The notes below the pieces were generated by a model. The model saw only the letters and a list, made by a program, of their open reading frames with translations, ran no database searches and was not told the origin of the DNA. The translations under genes were made by a program, and so were the position numbers. 11,216 nucleotides of DNA from Treponema sp. (lineage in GTDB: Bacteria; Spirochaetota; Spirochaetia; Treponematales; Breznakiellaceae): assembly GCA_031268125.1 (NCBI GenBank), contig JAIRXT010000062.1:1-11216 (forward strand). Direction: 5' to 3'. Shown piece by piece: positions 1 through 7,320 of the stretch; position 1 is the stretch's first letter, and every line of letters begins with the position of its first letter.

Positions 1-1
1 G

Positions 2-1093
2 GTCGCTATTGTTCATTACTGGCTTGTTAATATGCGGGGCGGAGAAAAAATGCTTGAAGCCCTGCTGGAGTTGTTTCCCCAGGCAGAAATCTATACTCAT
101 GTCTATGATCCTTCCGCAGTTTCGGCTCTGATCAACTCTCATAAAGTATACACCTCCTATATCAACAGGCTTCCTTTTGCAAAAAGGTTCTATCAAATTT
201 ACATGCCCCTTATGCCGGGTGCGCTTAAGGAATTTAATTTGCAGGGCTATGAATTAATCATCTCAAGTGAGGCGGGACCCGCTAAAGGGGTTGTCCCCAA
301 TCCCGCCGCTTATCACCTCTGTTATTGCCACAGCCCCATGCGTTATCTTTGGGATATGTACCATGTTTATTTTCAAAAATCGAATTGGGCGGTACGCTTT
401 TTCATGAAGAAGCTGATCCCTGCTCTTAGGACGTGGGATATTACTTCAGCAAATATGGTTGATCGTTTTGTAACTAATTCACATTATGTGGCAATGCGTA
501 TCAGGCGCTACTACCGGAGGGAGGCGGAAGTTGTTTTTGGTCCCGTACCCATTGAAAAATTTGCAGCCTGTGAACGGAAGCCGGAAGACTTTTACCTTTT
601 TTTCGGCCAAATTACGGAATACAAGCGGGCCGATATAGCTATTGAAGCCTGTATTGCCAGCGGGCGCAGGCTCCTGATTGCCGGATCCGGCGCCCGGAAA
701 AAGGATATCCGCCGCTATCAAAAATCGCCCTTGGTACAGTTTTTGGGAAGGGTAGATGACGGTGAGCTTACTGGCCTGTTCTCCCGGGCCAGGGCTTTGT
801 TATTTCCCGGCATAGAAGATCTGGGACTGGTTCCCATAGAAGCCAATGCGGCGGGTTGTCCGGTCATTGCCTTCCGGCAGGGGGGCGCCCTGGACACGGT
901 AAAGGAAGGGGTTACCGGGCTGTTTTTTGATGAGCAAAGCCCTGCCGCCCTGATTCGTGCGATGGATCGGTTTGAAGAAATCGAAACTTCTTTTTCCGGG
1001 CGGGCAGTTTTTACGGAACATGTGGCCCAGTTTTCCGGAGAAGTCTTCAAAGAGCGAATCATGCGTATCATCGCAGAGAAAAAACGGTTATAA
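2..1093 (+). CDS. Family-4 glycosyltransferase, 5'-truncated by window edge
   Basis: Probable GT-B fold, retaining GT4 glycosyltransferase that transfers a sugar from a nucleotide-sugar to a growing surface glycan on the cytoplasmic side of the membrane. The open frame continues to the window's left edge: the codons before the ATG at 32 read VAIVHYWLVN, which is a typical GT4 N-terminus (a few residues after the initiator Met), so the true start lies just outside and the ATG at 32 is internal. Visible motifs are CHSPMRYLWDMYH (about 323-361), common in O-antigen mannosyltransferase-like GT4 enzymes, the nucleotide-sugar side FFGQITEYKRAD, GRVDDGEL, and an EX7E motif (EDLGLVPIE, 815-841) followed by AAGCPVIA and GG. 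The TAA stop is 7 nt before the next gene, suggesting one transcript. Sugar donor and acceptor cannot be told from sequence; mannosyl or related transfer is only a guess. Confidence 0.9.
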   Translation, partial: VAIVHYWLVNMRGGEKMLEALLELFPQAEIYTHVYDPSAVSALINSHKVYTSYINRLPFAKRFYQIYMPLMPGALKEFNLQGYELIISSEAGPAKGVVPNPAAYHLCYCHSPMRYLWDMYHVYFQKSNWAVRFFMKKLIPALRTWDITSANMVDRFVTNSHYVAMRIRRYYRREAEVVFGPVPIEKFAACERKPEDFYLFFGQITEYKRADIAIEACIASGRRLLIAGSGARKKDIRRYQKSPLVQFLGRVDDGELTGLFSRARALLFPGIEDLGLVPIEANAAGCPVIAFRQGGALDTVKEGVTGLFFDEQSPAALIRAMDRFEEIETSFSGRAVFTEHVAQFSGEVFKERIMRIIAEKKRL

Positions 1094-1100
1094 TATACTC

Positions 1101-2543
1101 ATGAACATTCTGGAATTTGAAAAATGGTATCGCGTCCGCTATGCCAGGACCAGTTCGGCCCTCACTTCTTCGGCTTTCGTAGTCTCCGATCTTTTTGGGA
1201 TCATGCTTTCCTTCGGGGCGGGCTTCTTTTTTGTTAATCTTTACGACATCAGCGCCATCAATTTTAAGTCGTTTATCACATATTGGCCCTATTTGCCTGT
1301 TTTCATACTTATCTTCCAGATAAGCGGCCTCTATCCGGGAGTTTCCCTTGCCCCATCGGAAGAACTTCGTCATTTTACTGTAAGTTCCATCCTGGCCCAC
1401 GGGGGGATCATCTTATCACGGTATATTGAAGATCAGGAATTTGACGCCATATCTGTTGCCTTTATCATCAGTTTCGTATGTTCCCCGGTTGCCCTCACGG
1501 TAATGCGCGGCATAATGCATAATATCCTCAGCAAGAGCGGTCTGGGGGGAATCCCGGCGGTAATTTTTGGCAGCGGACCAATGGGCCGTCTTGTTATTGA
1601 CCGGCTCCTGAGAGGCAAACGATCCGGTTATATACCGGTTCTGATTCTGGACAATACCCCCGGTCCGGAAGGAATGTACAAAAATATCCCCATTATCCAT
1701 GATATATTGATTGGTCCTGAAATTGTTGAACGGTTCAAAATACGAATGGCCATTGTAGCCATGCCGGAACTGTCCCAGGATGATTTAACCAAATTGCTTA
1801 ATTACTCGGTGTCGGCATTCCGGTATTCTGTGCTTATTCCCGATTTTTCCAGCGTTACCAATATTTGGATGTCCGTCAGGGATTTTGACGGTATTCTTGG
1901 TTTTGTAACCAGCCACCGGCTTAAAATGTTTTGGAACCTCGCAATTAAACGGTTCAACGATTTATTTTTTGTGATTGCCGGCGGTTTAATTCTTTTGCCT
2001 TTTCTGCTCATTATTGCCCTTTTGATAAAACTAAGTTCTCCGGGCCCGGTGCTTTACAGCCACCGCCGACTGGGAAAAAATGGTAAATATTTTAACGCGT
2101 ACAAATTCAGGTCTATGGTGAATAATTCACAGGATGTTTTAGAAAGACTGCTTTCACAATCCCCCGAGCGGCGTAAAGAATGGGAGGAAAATCACAAACT
2201 GAAAAATGACCCCAGGATAACAGTTATCGGAAAATTTTTAAGGCATACCAGCTTTGATGAATTTCCCCAGTTTATCAATATCCTGAAGGGGGAGATGAGT
2301 CTGGTGGGGCCCAGACCGGTAGTTGATGAAGAAGTAGGAAAATACGGCAAGGACTTTGACCGTATTTTTTCAGTCAAGCCCGGGCTTACAGGTTTGTGGC
2401 AGGTATCGGGCCGCTCTGATACCAATTACTCTGAACGGGTTGCTTTTGATACATATTACCTTCAAAGCTGGTCGGTATGGCTGGATCTTTGGGTGTTACT
2501 TAAAACCGTTAGTGTTGTTATTAAAGGGAAAGGAGCGTATTGA
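1101..2543 (+). CDS. WbaP-like polyprenyl-phosphate sugar-1-phosphate transferase
   Basis: Membrane phosphoglycosyl transferase that would load the first sugar-1-phosphate onto undecaprenyl phosphate, starting synthesis of a surface polysaccharide or glycolipid. The 480-residue protein has about four N-terminal membrane segments (roughly 21-47, 58-76, 91-107, 115-137), a Rossmann-like middle domain (IPAVIFGSGPMG near 151-162) and a C-terminal bacterial sugar transferase domain (about 281-480). The latter has a membrane helix with the SSPGP break (312-316), KFRSM (335-339), the catalytic Asp-Glu pair in SFDEFPQ (D386, E387), LVGPRP (401-406) and PGLTGLWQVSGRS. The layout and the GILGF...FWNLAIKRFNDL junction fit WbaP more than the short PglC type; galactose specificity is not shown. 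The frame stays open to 957, but those 48 codons lie inside the glycosyltransferase gene and look unlike protein, so ATG 1101 is chosen although its ribosome binding site is weak. Confidence 0.92.
   Translation: MNILEFEKWYRVRYARTSSALTSSAFVVSDLFGIMLSFGAGFFFVNLYDISAINFKSFITYWPYLPVFILIFQISGLYPGVSLAPSEELRHFTVSSILAHGGIILSRYIEDQEFDAISVAFIISFVCSPVALTVMRGIMHNILSKSGLGGIPAVIFGSGPMGRLVIDRLLRGKRSGYIPVLILDNTPGPEGMYKNIPIIHDILIGPEIVERFKIRMAIVAMPELSQDDLTKLLNYSVSAFRYSVLIPDFSSVTNIWMSVRDFDGILGFVTSHRLKMFWNLAIKRFNDLFFVIAGGLILLPFLLIIALLIKLSSPGPVLYSHRRLGKNGKYFNAYKFRSMVNNSQDVLERLLSQSPERRKEWEENHKLKNDPRITVIGKFLRHTSFDEFPQFINILKGEMSLVGPRPVVDEEVGKYGKDFDRIFSVKPGLTGLWQVSGRSDTNYSERVAFDTYYLQSWSVWLDLWVLLKTVSVVIKGKGAY
2531..2535 (+). 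promoter_or_regulatory. Ribosome binding site deciding the start of the exported protein gene
   Basis: AGGAG lies 7 nt before the ATG at 2543, inside the last codons of the sugar transferase gene. A TTG at 2540 is also in frame but would leave only 4 nt of spacing, so the ATG is preferred. Stop and start overlap as TGATG, suggesting translational coupling. Confidence 0.75.
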
Positions 2544-3343
2544 TGCCAAAAAAAACAATACCTGTTTTTTTTATTTTGTTTTCCTGCTTTGGATTTTTTT
2601 TATTTTCTCAGGTAACGCCTGTGGTCCCCCTGCGTTCTATTAATGAAATTTTTCCCTATCTGGATGAGGGAACAAGGGAACGGGCATTTTCCGCCGGTGG
2701 TCATTTCGCTTCCTATGGGGAAGATTATCAAATTATGAATGCCCCGGGTCTCGATCCTCAAATTCGTTCTTTCCTTGCCGGTATTGAACCTTCAGTGGTC
2801 GTAGAATGCCTTTTGGTTGTTCCTTATTCTTCGGGACCTATGGAACTGGTTGATATTTACAATGCCATCCGCCATATCCGCGCATTAAAAGGACGACTGT
2901 ATCCTTCACAAAGCCGGGGGACGGCGGTCCCGCTTTTCGAAGACGCTACCCGTATTTCAAGTACCAGAAGAACTTCGACTCTGGAAGATCCTCCCCCGCG
3001 GGAAGCTATGCCCGATTCTGAAACGATTTACATCCGGCTAAAGGATACCAACTTTGGCAATTCTTATTACCGGGCCGAGATCGAACAAAAATCCCGGGGC
3101 TTTACTTATAACCTTTCGAATAACCGGGATTTAAGTTATATTGTTTTTCCGGTTATTAAATCGGGCCGGTTTATTGCTCAATTTTATTTTGAACCTCTAA
3201 TTGAAGGTATTCTTGTTTATTGCCTGAGCGGTGCCGAAGTTTCCGATTTTGTTGCCTCAAAGGTGGATATGCCCTCCGCCATTCAGAAACGGCTGGAAGT
3301 TATTCTGAGCTGGGCTATTGATGGTATGAGCGGACGTTTATAA
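2543..3343 (+). CDS. Exported protein of unknown function (possible DUF6675 family)
   Basis: A 266-residue protein with a clear export signal: MPKK, then a Phe-rich hydrophobic stretch to about residue 22 (ending FLFSQ). Signal peptidase I cleavage after LFS or FSQ is likely. C15 within LFSC could be a loose spirochaetal lipobox, but hydrophobic residues continue beyond it, so a lipoprotein is less likely. The mature part is mixed alpha/beta, with a polar, Pro-rich stretch (about residues 125-158, including STLEDPPPRE) followed by a C-terminal domain rich in aromatic residues. I recognise no catalytic motif. Length and overall character recall the DUF6675 family of Treponema and relatives, but this is from memory and only moderately sure. 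It overlaps the sugar transferase by one base (TGATG), so it may serve the same envelope pathway in the periplasm or outer envelope. Its signal region carries three 8-base homopolymers. Confidence 0.85.
   Translation: MPKKTIPVFFILFSCFGFFLFSQVTPVVPLRSINEIFPYLDEGTRERAFSAGGHFASYGEDYQIMNAPGLDPQIRSFLAGIEPSVVVECLLVVPYSSGPMELVDIYNAIRHIRALKGRLYPSQSRGTAVPLFEDATRISSTRRTSTLEDPPPREAMPDSETIYIRLKDTNFGNSYYRAEIEQKSRGFTYNLSNNRDLSYIVFPVIKSGRFIAQFYFEPLIEGILVYCLSGAEVSDFVASKVDMPSAIQKRLEVILSWAIDGMSGRL
2548..2601 (+). repeat. Cluster of three 8-base homopolymer tracts in a signal-peptide coding region
   Basis: A8 at 2548-2555, T8 at 2565-2572 and T8 at 2594-2601 all fall inside codons 2-20 of the exported protein gene. 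They encode PKKT, VFFI and GFFL. They are seen directly; whether their length varies between cells is unknown, and Lys and Phe codons in an A/T-leaning signal peptide could produce them by chance. Confidence 0.6.
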
Positions 3344-3355
3344 ATGTCATAAGAG

Positions 3356-3386
3356 GCTTTCCCAAAACTTCAGTTTTTGGGAAAGC
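3356..3386 (+). terminator. Hairpin 1 after the exported protein gene
   Basis: A perfect 12-bp stem (GCTTTCCCAAAA at 3356-3367 with its complement at 3375-3386) and a 7-nt loop starts 12 nt after the TAA of the exported protein gene. The run after the stem (TACCCTGATTTTA) is only moderately T-rich, so it is a weaker classical terminator than hairpin 2 but may stabilise the transcript's 3' end. Its CCCAAAAC core is shared with hairpin 3. Confidence 0.7.
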
Positions 3387-3402
3387 TACCCTGATTTTAA
3401 TA

Positions 3403-3430
3403 GAAAAAGCGGTCTAAAACCCGCTTTTTC
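3403..3430. terminator. Bidirectional rho-independent terminator (hairpin 2)
   Basis: GAAAAAGCGG (3403-3412) pairs perfectly with CCGCTTTTTC (3421-3430) over an 8-nt loop. The G+C-rich inner stem flanked by an A tract on one side and a T tract on the other is the usual form of a terminator that works on both strands, which fits the convergent genes on either side. Confidence 0.8.
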
Positions 3431-3433
3431 GGA

Positions 3434-3470
3434 AGCCAATCCCAAAACTAACCGAGTTTTGGGATTGGCT
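3434..3470. terminator. Hairpin 3, long perfect palindrome after the radical SAM gene
   Basis: A perfect 16-bp stem (3434-3449 with 3455-3470, AGCCAATCCCAAAACT and its complement) has a 5-nt loop. It lies 24 nt beyond the stop of the - strand radical SAM gene, so it is the first structure met by that transcript and probably acts with hairpin 2 in termination. No T tract adjoins it. The CCCAAAACT/AGTTTTGGG core repeats the one in hairpin 1, so it could also belong to a dispersed repeat family. Confidence 0.7.
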
Positions 3471-3494
3471 CCATAATGCCGCTATTTTCCCCTG

Positions 3495-6032
3495 TTACGG
3501 GACAGGATTGGGATAGAGGCGCTTATAAACGGTAAAATACGATTCCCCCTGAAATTCCGCAGCGGCGGCCGGATCTGCGAATGAATCGTGGTCCGGCTGC
3601 GGGCAGGCGGATCCTTCGTCCAAATCCCGCAGCGATCTGCGGGGAACTCCTGCCAAGACGGCGAATCTTTTAAGCCGGTAAAGAGCGGAATTCCCGGCGG
3701 GAGCTTTTGCTCCGGAATCTCCCAGAGACATGCGGAATTCCTTTTCTTTTTCCTTGGGGATAATGATCCGGGAGTTATTGGACGTAATATATCCAAACCC
3801 CCAGAGCAGCGAAGACAAAGAATGTTTTTTTTGTCCCCGTAGAATGTAGTAATTTTCCGCCGTTGTAACGGCGAACCCCGGGGGCAGATACCGGTTCAAA
3901 AGGTCAACAAAAATTGCGGGATTAACAAATTCCACCGTATCCAGGGCGGCTATCTCGGCATCGGAAGCAATGCCCAGAGACAAAGGCGCTACAACCTCAA
4001 GCCGCGGCAGCGGGTTAAAACCCGCCGAATACAGGACCGGAATATCCGCCCGTACAAAGGCCATAGAGAACACTTCCAGAACCGACAGATGTGAATGAAA
4101 CACCGCCCGGTCTTTCTTCTCAAATGAAAAAAGCAGCCTCCGGGTCCCCGCCTCGCTGTCCCCGGTTCCGATATTGTTGCCGGTTTCCTCCCCCACTCGC
4201 CCGGCAGAAATAACTTCATCTTGTATTATATTCCGTACATTGTCGGCGGAACTGGCCGCGGCGGTCCCGGCGTTTCGGATGATTTTTGCTTCCGCGTTGC
4301 ACACGCCGCAGGGATGTGTGCATTTTTCGATACAGGGTGAAGTAAATTCACGGGAATTGGACCGGGAATACTCCTGGGAAAAATATTTTTCTGTTGTTCC
4401 GCTCCCGATGTGATCCCAGGGAAGGGCCTCCTCTGTTTTCCAGCCGGACAAGACTTGGGAAACCATATCCTGGTATTCCAAAAGAATTTCCCGCAATGTT
4501 TCTTTTTTTGCCTCATCCTGCCATGCCTCAAGACAACAGCCCCTACGCCAGGCTTTTTCGATAAAGGCAGAACAACGCTCATCTCCGCGGCTCAAAACAC
4601 CTTCAACAAGGGATATCAACGGATTGGAAACACTAATTTTATGGCCGGAGGGTCTAAGACGGCTGCGGATATAGTTTAGCGATGCTTCCGCTTCCGCTAT
4701 ACCAATCTGGGGCAGCCGCTGGTAAGGCGTGTGGGGCTTGGGTACGAATACGCCGACATTGACGCTAAAATGGATACCGGTTCTACGGGCCGCTTCCAGA
4801 ACAAAAGAAACGATGGATTGTGCTTCGGGAGAATCCCCGTCCCCGGCCGGAAGACCGATCATAAAATAAAATTTTGCCCCCCGCCACCCGTTTTTCCGGG
4901 CGCGGCCCAGTATGGCGGTTATGCTGTCCAGGGAAACTTCTTTATTGACAGCCCTTTGCCCGGATTCCCGGGGAGTTTCTACAGCGAAGGTAAGACCGCT
5001 TTTACGAACCAGTGAAATTTTTTCCAGGAGCTCAAGGGAAAATGTCGAGACCTTGAGTGAGGGAAGCTGGAAGGATATGTGAGAAGCGGAAAATCGGCGG
5101 TTTAGGGATTCCGAAAGGAGGTCCAGATGATCATAATCGCCTGAGGAAAGGGAAGAAAGGCTTATCTCCCGGTAGCCTCCCTTTCGGATGAATTCCTCCG
5201 CTTCTTTAATGACCTGTTCAGAATTTTTCTGCCGCATGGGACGGTACCAGTACCCCGCATGACAGAAACGGCAGCCGTTAGGGCAGCCTCGCATTATTTC
5301 TACCGCCCCGTGGTGTTGCACTGCCTTCATGCTGGACACAGGGAAAACGGCGGCGGGAGCGTTTCTCCCGGCAAAATCATGATCGACCGCCCTCACGGCC
5401 CCCTCTTTTCCCCGGGTCCAGACGTGGGGATGCCGCTCTATAGCATGGAGAAGTTTCCCCCTGCCCTCCCCCTTCATTTCCGCCAGATTTTTTACAAGAT
5501 CAAAAAAACCGGCCTCCGCTTCCCCTATCCAGAATGCGTCAATAAAGGCGGCGTAGGGCAGCGGGTTGGAAACACAGGGCCCCCCCATAATAACAATAGG
5601 ATGTTCCTCCCCCCGCCGTTCGCGATGAATGGGGATTCCTGCCAGATCCAACATGGCAAGGACAGAGGTAATTCCCAGTTCATACCCCAGGGTAAAAAGC
5701 AGGAGATCTAATTTCCCCAGGGGGATTCCCGTGTCAAGGGCGTATAGGGGAAGCGGCCGTTCCCGCAGCAGGGATTCGAAATCAGGAGCCGGAGCGAAAA
5801 CCCGGTCACAGGAAATGCCGGGGATTTCGTTCAACCGGTTGTAAAGGATTCTCATTGCCTGATTCGACATACCGATTTCATAAAGATCGGGAAAGGCAAT
5901 GGCGGTTTGGAACGGAGCTCCTGGGGAGGCCAGCATGCCGTATTCGCCGCCTGTATAGCGGGCGGGTTTCTCAACACTCAGGAGGGCTTCCCCCAAGTCC
6001 CGAAGCGGATTAATGAGTGTAACGTCTGACAT
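3495..6032 (-). CDS. Radical SAM protein fused to a TIGR03936/DUF2344 domain
   Basis: An 845-residue cytoplasmic iron-sulfur enzyme of unknown reaction. Order: N-terminal segment VEKPARYTGGEYG (20-32), a B12-binding-like region (about 40-230), a radical SAM core with CPNGCRFC (C250, C254, C257; CX3CX2C) holding the 4Fe-4S cluster that cleaves S-adenosylmethionine, LPWDHI (537-542), and a second cysteine group C567, C571, C575, C578 ending CGVC. After a variable linker (about 585-630) comes a DUF2344-like domain (about 631-845) with FHSHLSVLEVF and YSAGFNPLPRLE. The first part matches what is called TIGR03960 and the second TIGR03936; many bacteria encode these as adjacent genes, so this is a fusion. 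Its ATG lies 23 nt inside rodA with no clear Shine-Dalgarno sequence, implying coupling to rodA translation. A TTG at codon 13 is an alternative start; the KPARY segment excludes Met33. Linkage to ribosome or tRNA biology is reported in other phyla, but no substrate can be inferred here. Confidence 0.93.
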   Translation of the reverse strand: MSDVTLINPLRDLGEALLSVEKPARYTGGEYGMLASPGAPFQTAIAFPDLYEIGMSNQAMRILYNRLNEIPGISCDRVFAPAPDFESLLRERPLPLYALDTGIPLGKLDLLLFTLGYELGITSVLAMLDLAGIPIHRERRGEEHPIVIMGGPCVSNPLPYAAFIDAFWIGEAEAGFFDLVKNLAEMKGEGRGKLLHAIERHPHVWTRGKEGAVRAVDHDFAGRNAPAAVFPVSSMKAVQHHGAVEIMRGCPNGCRFCHAGYWYRPMRQKNSEQVIKEAEEFIRKGGYREISLSSLSSGDYDHLDLLSESLNRRFSASHISFQLPSLKVSTFSLELLEKISLVRKSGLTFAVETPRESGQRAVNKEVSLDSITAILGRARKNGWRGAKFYFMIGLPAGDGDSPEAQSIVSFVLEAARRTGIHFSVNVGVFVPKPHTPYQRLPQIGIAEAEASLNYIRSRLRPSGHKISVSNPLISLVEGVLSRGDERCSAFIEKAWRRGCCLEAWQDEAKKETLREILLEYQDMVSQVLSGWKTEEALPWDHIGSGTTEKYFSQEYSRSNSREFTSPCIEKCTHPCGVCNAEAKIIRNAGTAAASSADNVRNIIQDEVISAGRVGEETGNNIGTGDSEAGTRRLLFSFEKKDRAVFHSHLSVLEVFSMAFVRADIPVLYSAGFNPLPRLEVVAPLSLGIASDAEIAALDTVEFVNPAIFVDLLNRYLPPGFAVTTAENYYILRGQKKHSLSSLLWGFGYITSNNSRIIIPKEKEKEFRMSLGDSGAKAPAGNSALYRLKRFAVLAGVPRRSLRDLDEGSACPQPDHDSFADPAAAAEFQGESYFTVYKRLYPNPVP

Positions 6033-7320
6033 AAATGCTTAAGGCAAGCCCAACCCCAATCATGGCGGAAAGAACCGAAGACCCTCCATAGGACATGAAC
6101 AGCAGGGGAATACCGGTAATCGGCATAATACCCATAGTCATGCCCACATTGATCAGAAAATGAAAGACATACACACCCGCCAGTCCTGCGGCAATATAAG
6201 CGCCGAATGAATCCGCCGTAACCCGCATAATCCGTACCAGCCTGAGACATATTAACAGAAAAAGTACGAATACCAAAAGCCCCCCCAAAAGCCCCCATTC
6301 CTCAGTAAAAATGGAAAAAATAAAGTCCGTACTCTGCTGGGGGAGAAAACGATAATGGCTCTGGGTCCCCCGGAGATAACCCTTTCCCATAAGACCCCCG
6401 GAACCTATGGCGGTTATGGATTGGATAATGTGCCAGCCCGCCCCCTGGGGGTCCACGTTGGGATCAAGAAATACAATAAGCCGTTTGATCTGGTAGTCCC
6501 TTAACACCAGATGCGCAACAAATGACAATCCAAGGGATAGAATTACTACCATAGATCCGTAGAGAATCCAGAAAAAGTAGTGTTTCTTGTATCGTAGAAA
6601 CCCGGTAAGGGCAATGACCGAAATAATACCCAGAGCGATCATGGCGCTAAGAACAAAACGGGAATTGGCCAGAATCTCCAGGGACGGTATAGCATTATGC
6701 ATGATATCCCGCTGCCACAGGGGCAGCACCGTAAGAACGGCAGTAATACTGATGCAGGATATCAGGAAAAATATATAACGCATGGATACGCCGGCAATAA
6801 AAGTCATGGCGATGAGGATAGGGATAAAGACCAGGGAAGTTCCAAAATCGGGCTGAAGCAGAATAATTCCCATCGGGATAAACACGATGACACAGGAAAC
6901 GATGAAACGGAAGAAAGTCTTTGGGGAACGGCGGGTATCGTCCAAATACCGGGCGAGCAGGAGAATCGTAGAAATTTTGGCAAATTCCGACGGCTGAATT
7001 CCAAAACTGCCGATGCCGAGCCATGCGCGGGCGCCGTTTACCAATTTTCCGAACAGGCAGGTGTATATCAACAGGGCCAGGGTTCCCAGGTAAAGGTAAA
7101 CAGCAAGATTTCTAATACGGCGATAATCAATCATAGCAAGAATCAAAGCGGTAACAAGTCCCACAGCAACCCAGATGATCTGTCTGATATACTCTTCGGA
7201 AACAAGCACCCCCGTGGAGGTAAGAGCGGAAGAATAAATGAACAGTATTCCAAAGACCGCAAGAACCACGGCGGCTAAAAGCAGGAAATAATCAATTTCC
7301 AGTATATCCCTAAGCCTCAC
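6010..7320 (-). CDS. rodA: RodA, SEDS-family peptidoglycan glycosyltransferase
   Basis: Integral membrane polymerase that joins lipid II into glycan strands for lateral wall growth, acting as a pair with PBP2. Family motifs are GARAWLGIG...IQPSEFAK (about 96-115), LLQPDFGTSL (154-163), DPQGAGWHIIQS (290-301), STDFIF (330-335) and the C-terminal GIPLLFMSYGGSS (403-415). D332 in STDFIF corresponds to the catalytic Asp262 of E. coli RodA by my alignment from memory. At 436 residues it is about 65 longer than the E. coli protein; the extra length falls between residues about 197 and 265 and adds two hydrophobic segments. The GTG start (7320-7318) is supported by GGGGAGG five bases upstream and by a GTGA overlap with the mrdA stop. 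The linkage and motifs favour RodA over FtsW or SpoVE. Confidence 0.96.
   Translation of the reverse strand: MRLRDILEIDYFLLLAAVVLAVFGILFIYSSALTSTGVLVSEEYIRQIIWVAVGLVTALILAMIDYRRIRNLAVYLYLGTLALLIYTCLFGKLVNGARAWLGIGSFGIQPSEFAKISTILLLARYLDDTRRSPKTFFRFIVSCVIVFIPMGIILLQPDFGTSLVFIPILIAMTFIAGVSMRYIFFLISCISITAVLTVLPLWQRDIMHNAIPSLEILANSRFVLSAMIALGIISVIALTGFLRYKKHYFFWILYGSMVVILSLGLSFVAHLVLRDYQIKRLIVFLDPNVDPQGAGWHIIQSITAIGSGGLMGKGYLRGTQSHYRFLPQQSTDFIFSIFTEEWGLLGGLLVFVLFLLICLRLVRIMRVTADSFGAYIAAGLAGVYVFHFLINVGMTMGIMPITGIPLLFMSYGGSSVLSAMIGVGLALSIYVRRYTH

Noticed and set aside
32..34. ATG at 32 as the start of the glycosyltransferase
   Set aside because: The in-frame codons before it encode the usual first beta strand of GT4 enzymes (VAIVHYW), so the gene begins outside the window.
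1089..1094. TATAAT just before the sugar transferase start as a promoter -10 box
   Set aside because: No -35-like hexamer at the right distance, and it would give an almost leaderless mRNA inside a tight operon; best explained as the A/T-rich end of the upstream gene.
957..1100. Longer N-terminus (48 extra codons) for the sugar transferase
   Set aside because: It lies wholly inside the end of the glycosyltransferase gene, lacks family-like sequence, and the ATG at 1101 gives a normal WbaP-like N-terminus.
5259..5711. 150-codon open frame on the + strand opposite the radical SAM gene
   Set aside because: Antisense to the conserved N-terminal domain and Pro/Gly/Arg-rich in the way of shadow frames; no family resemblance.
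6697..7278. 193-codon open frame on the + strand opposite rodA
   Set aside because: It has the skewed, Lys/Asn/Gly-rich composition of an antisense shadow, lies fully inside rodA and has no convincing start signal.
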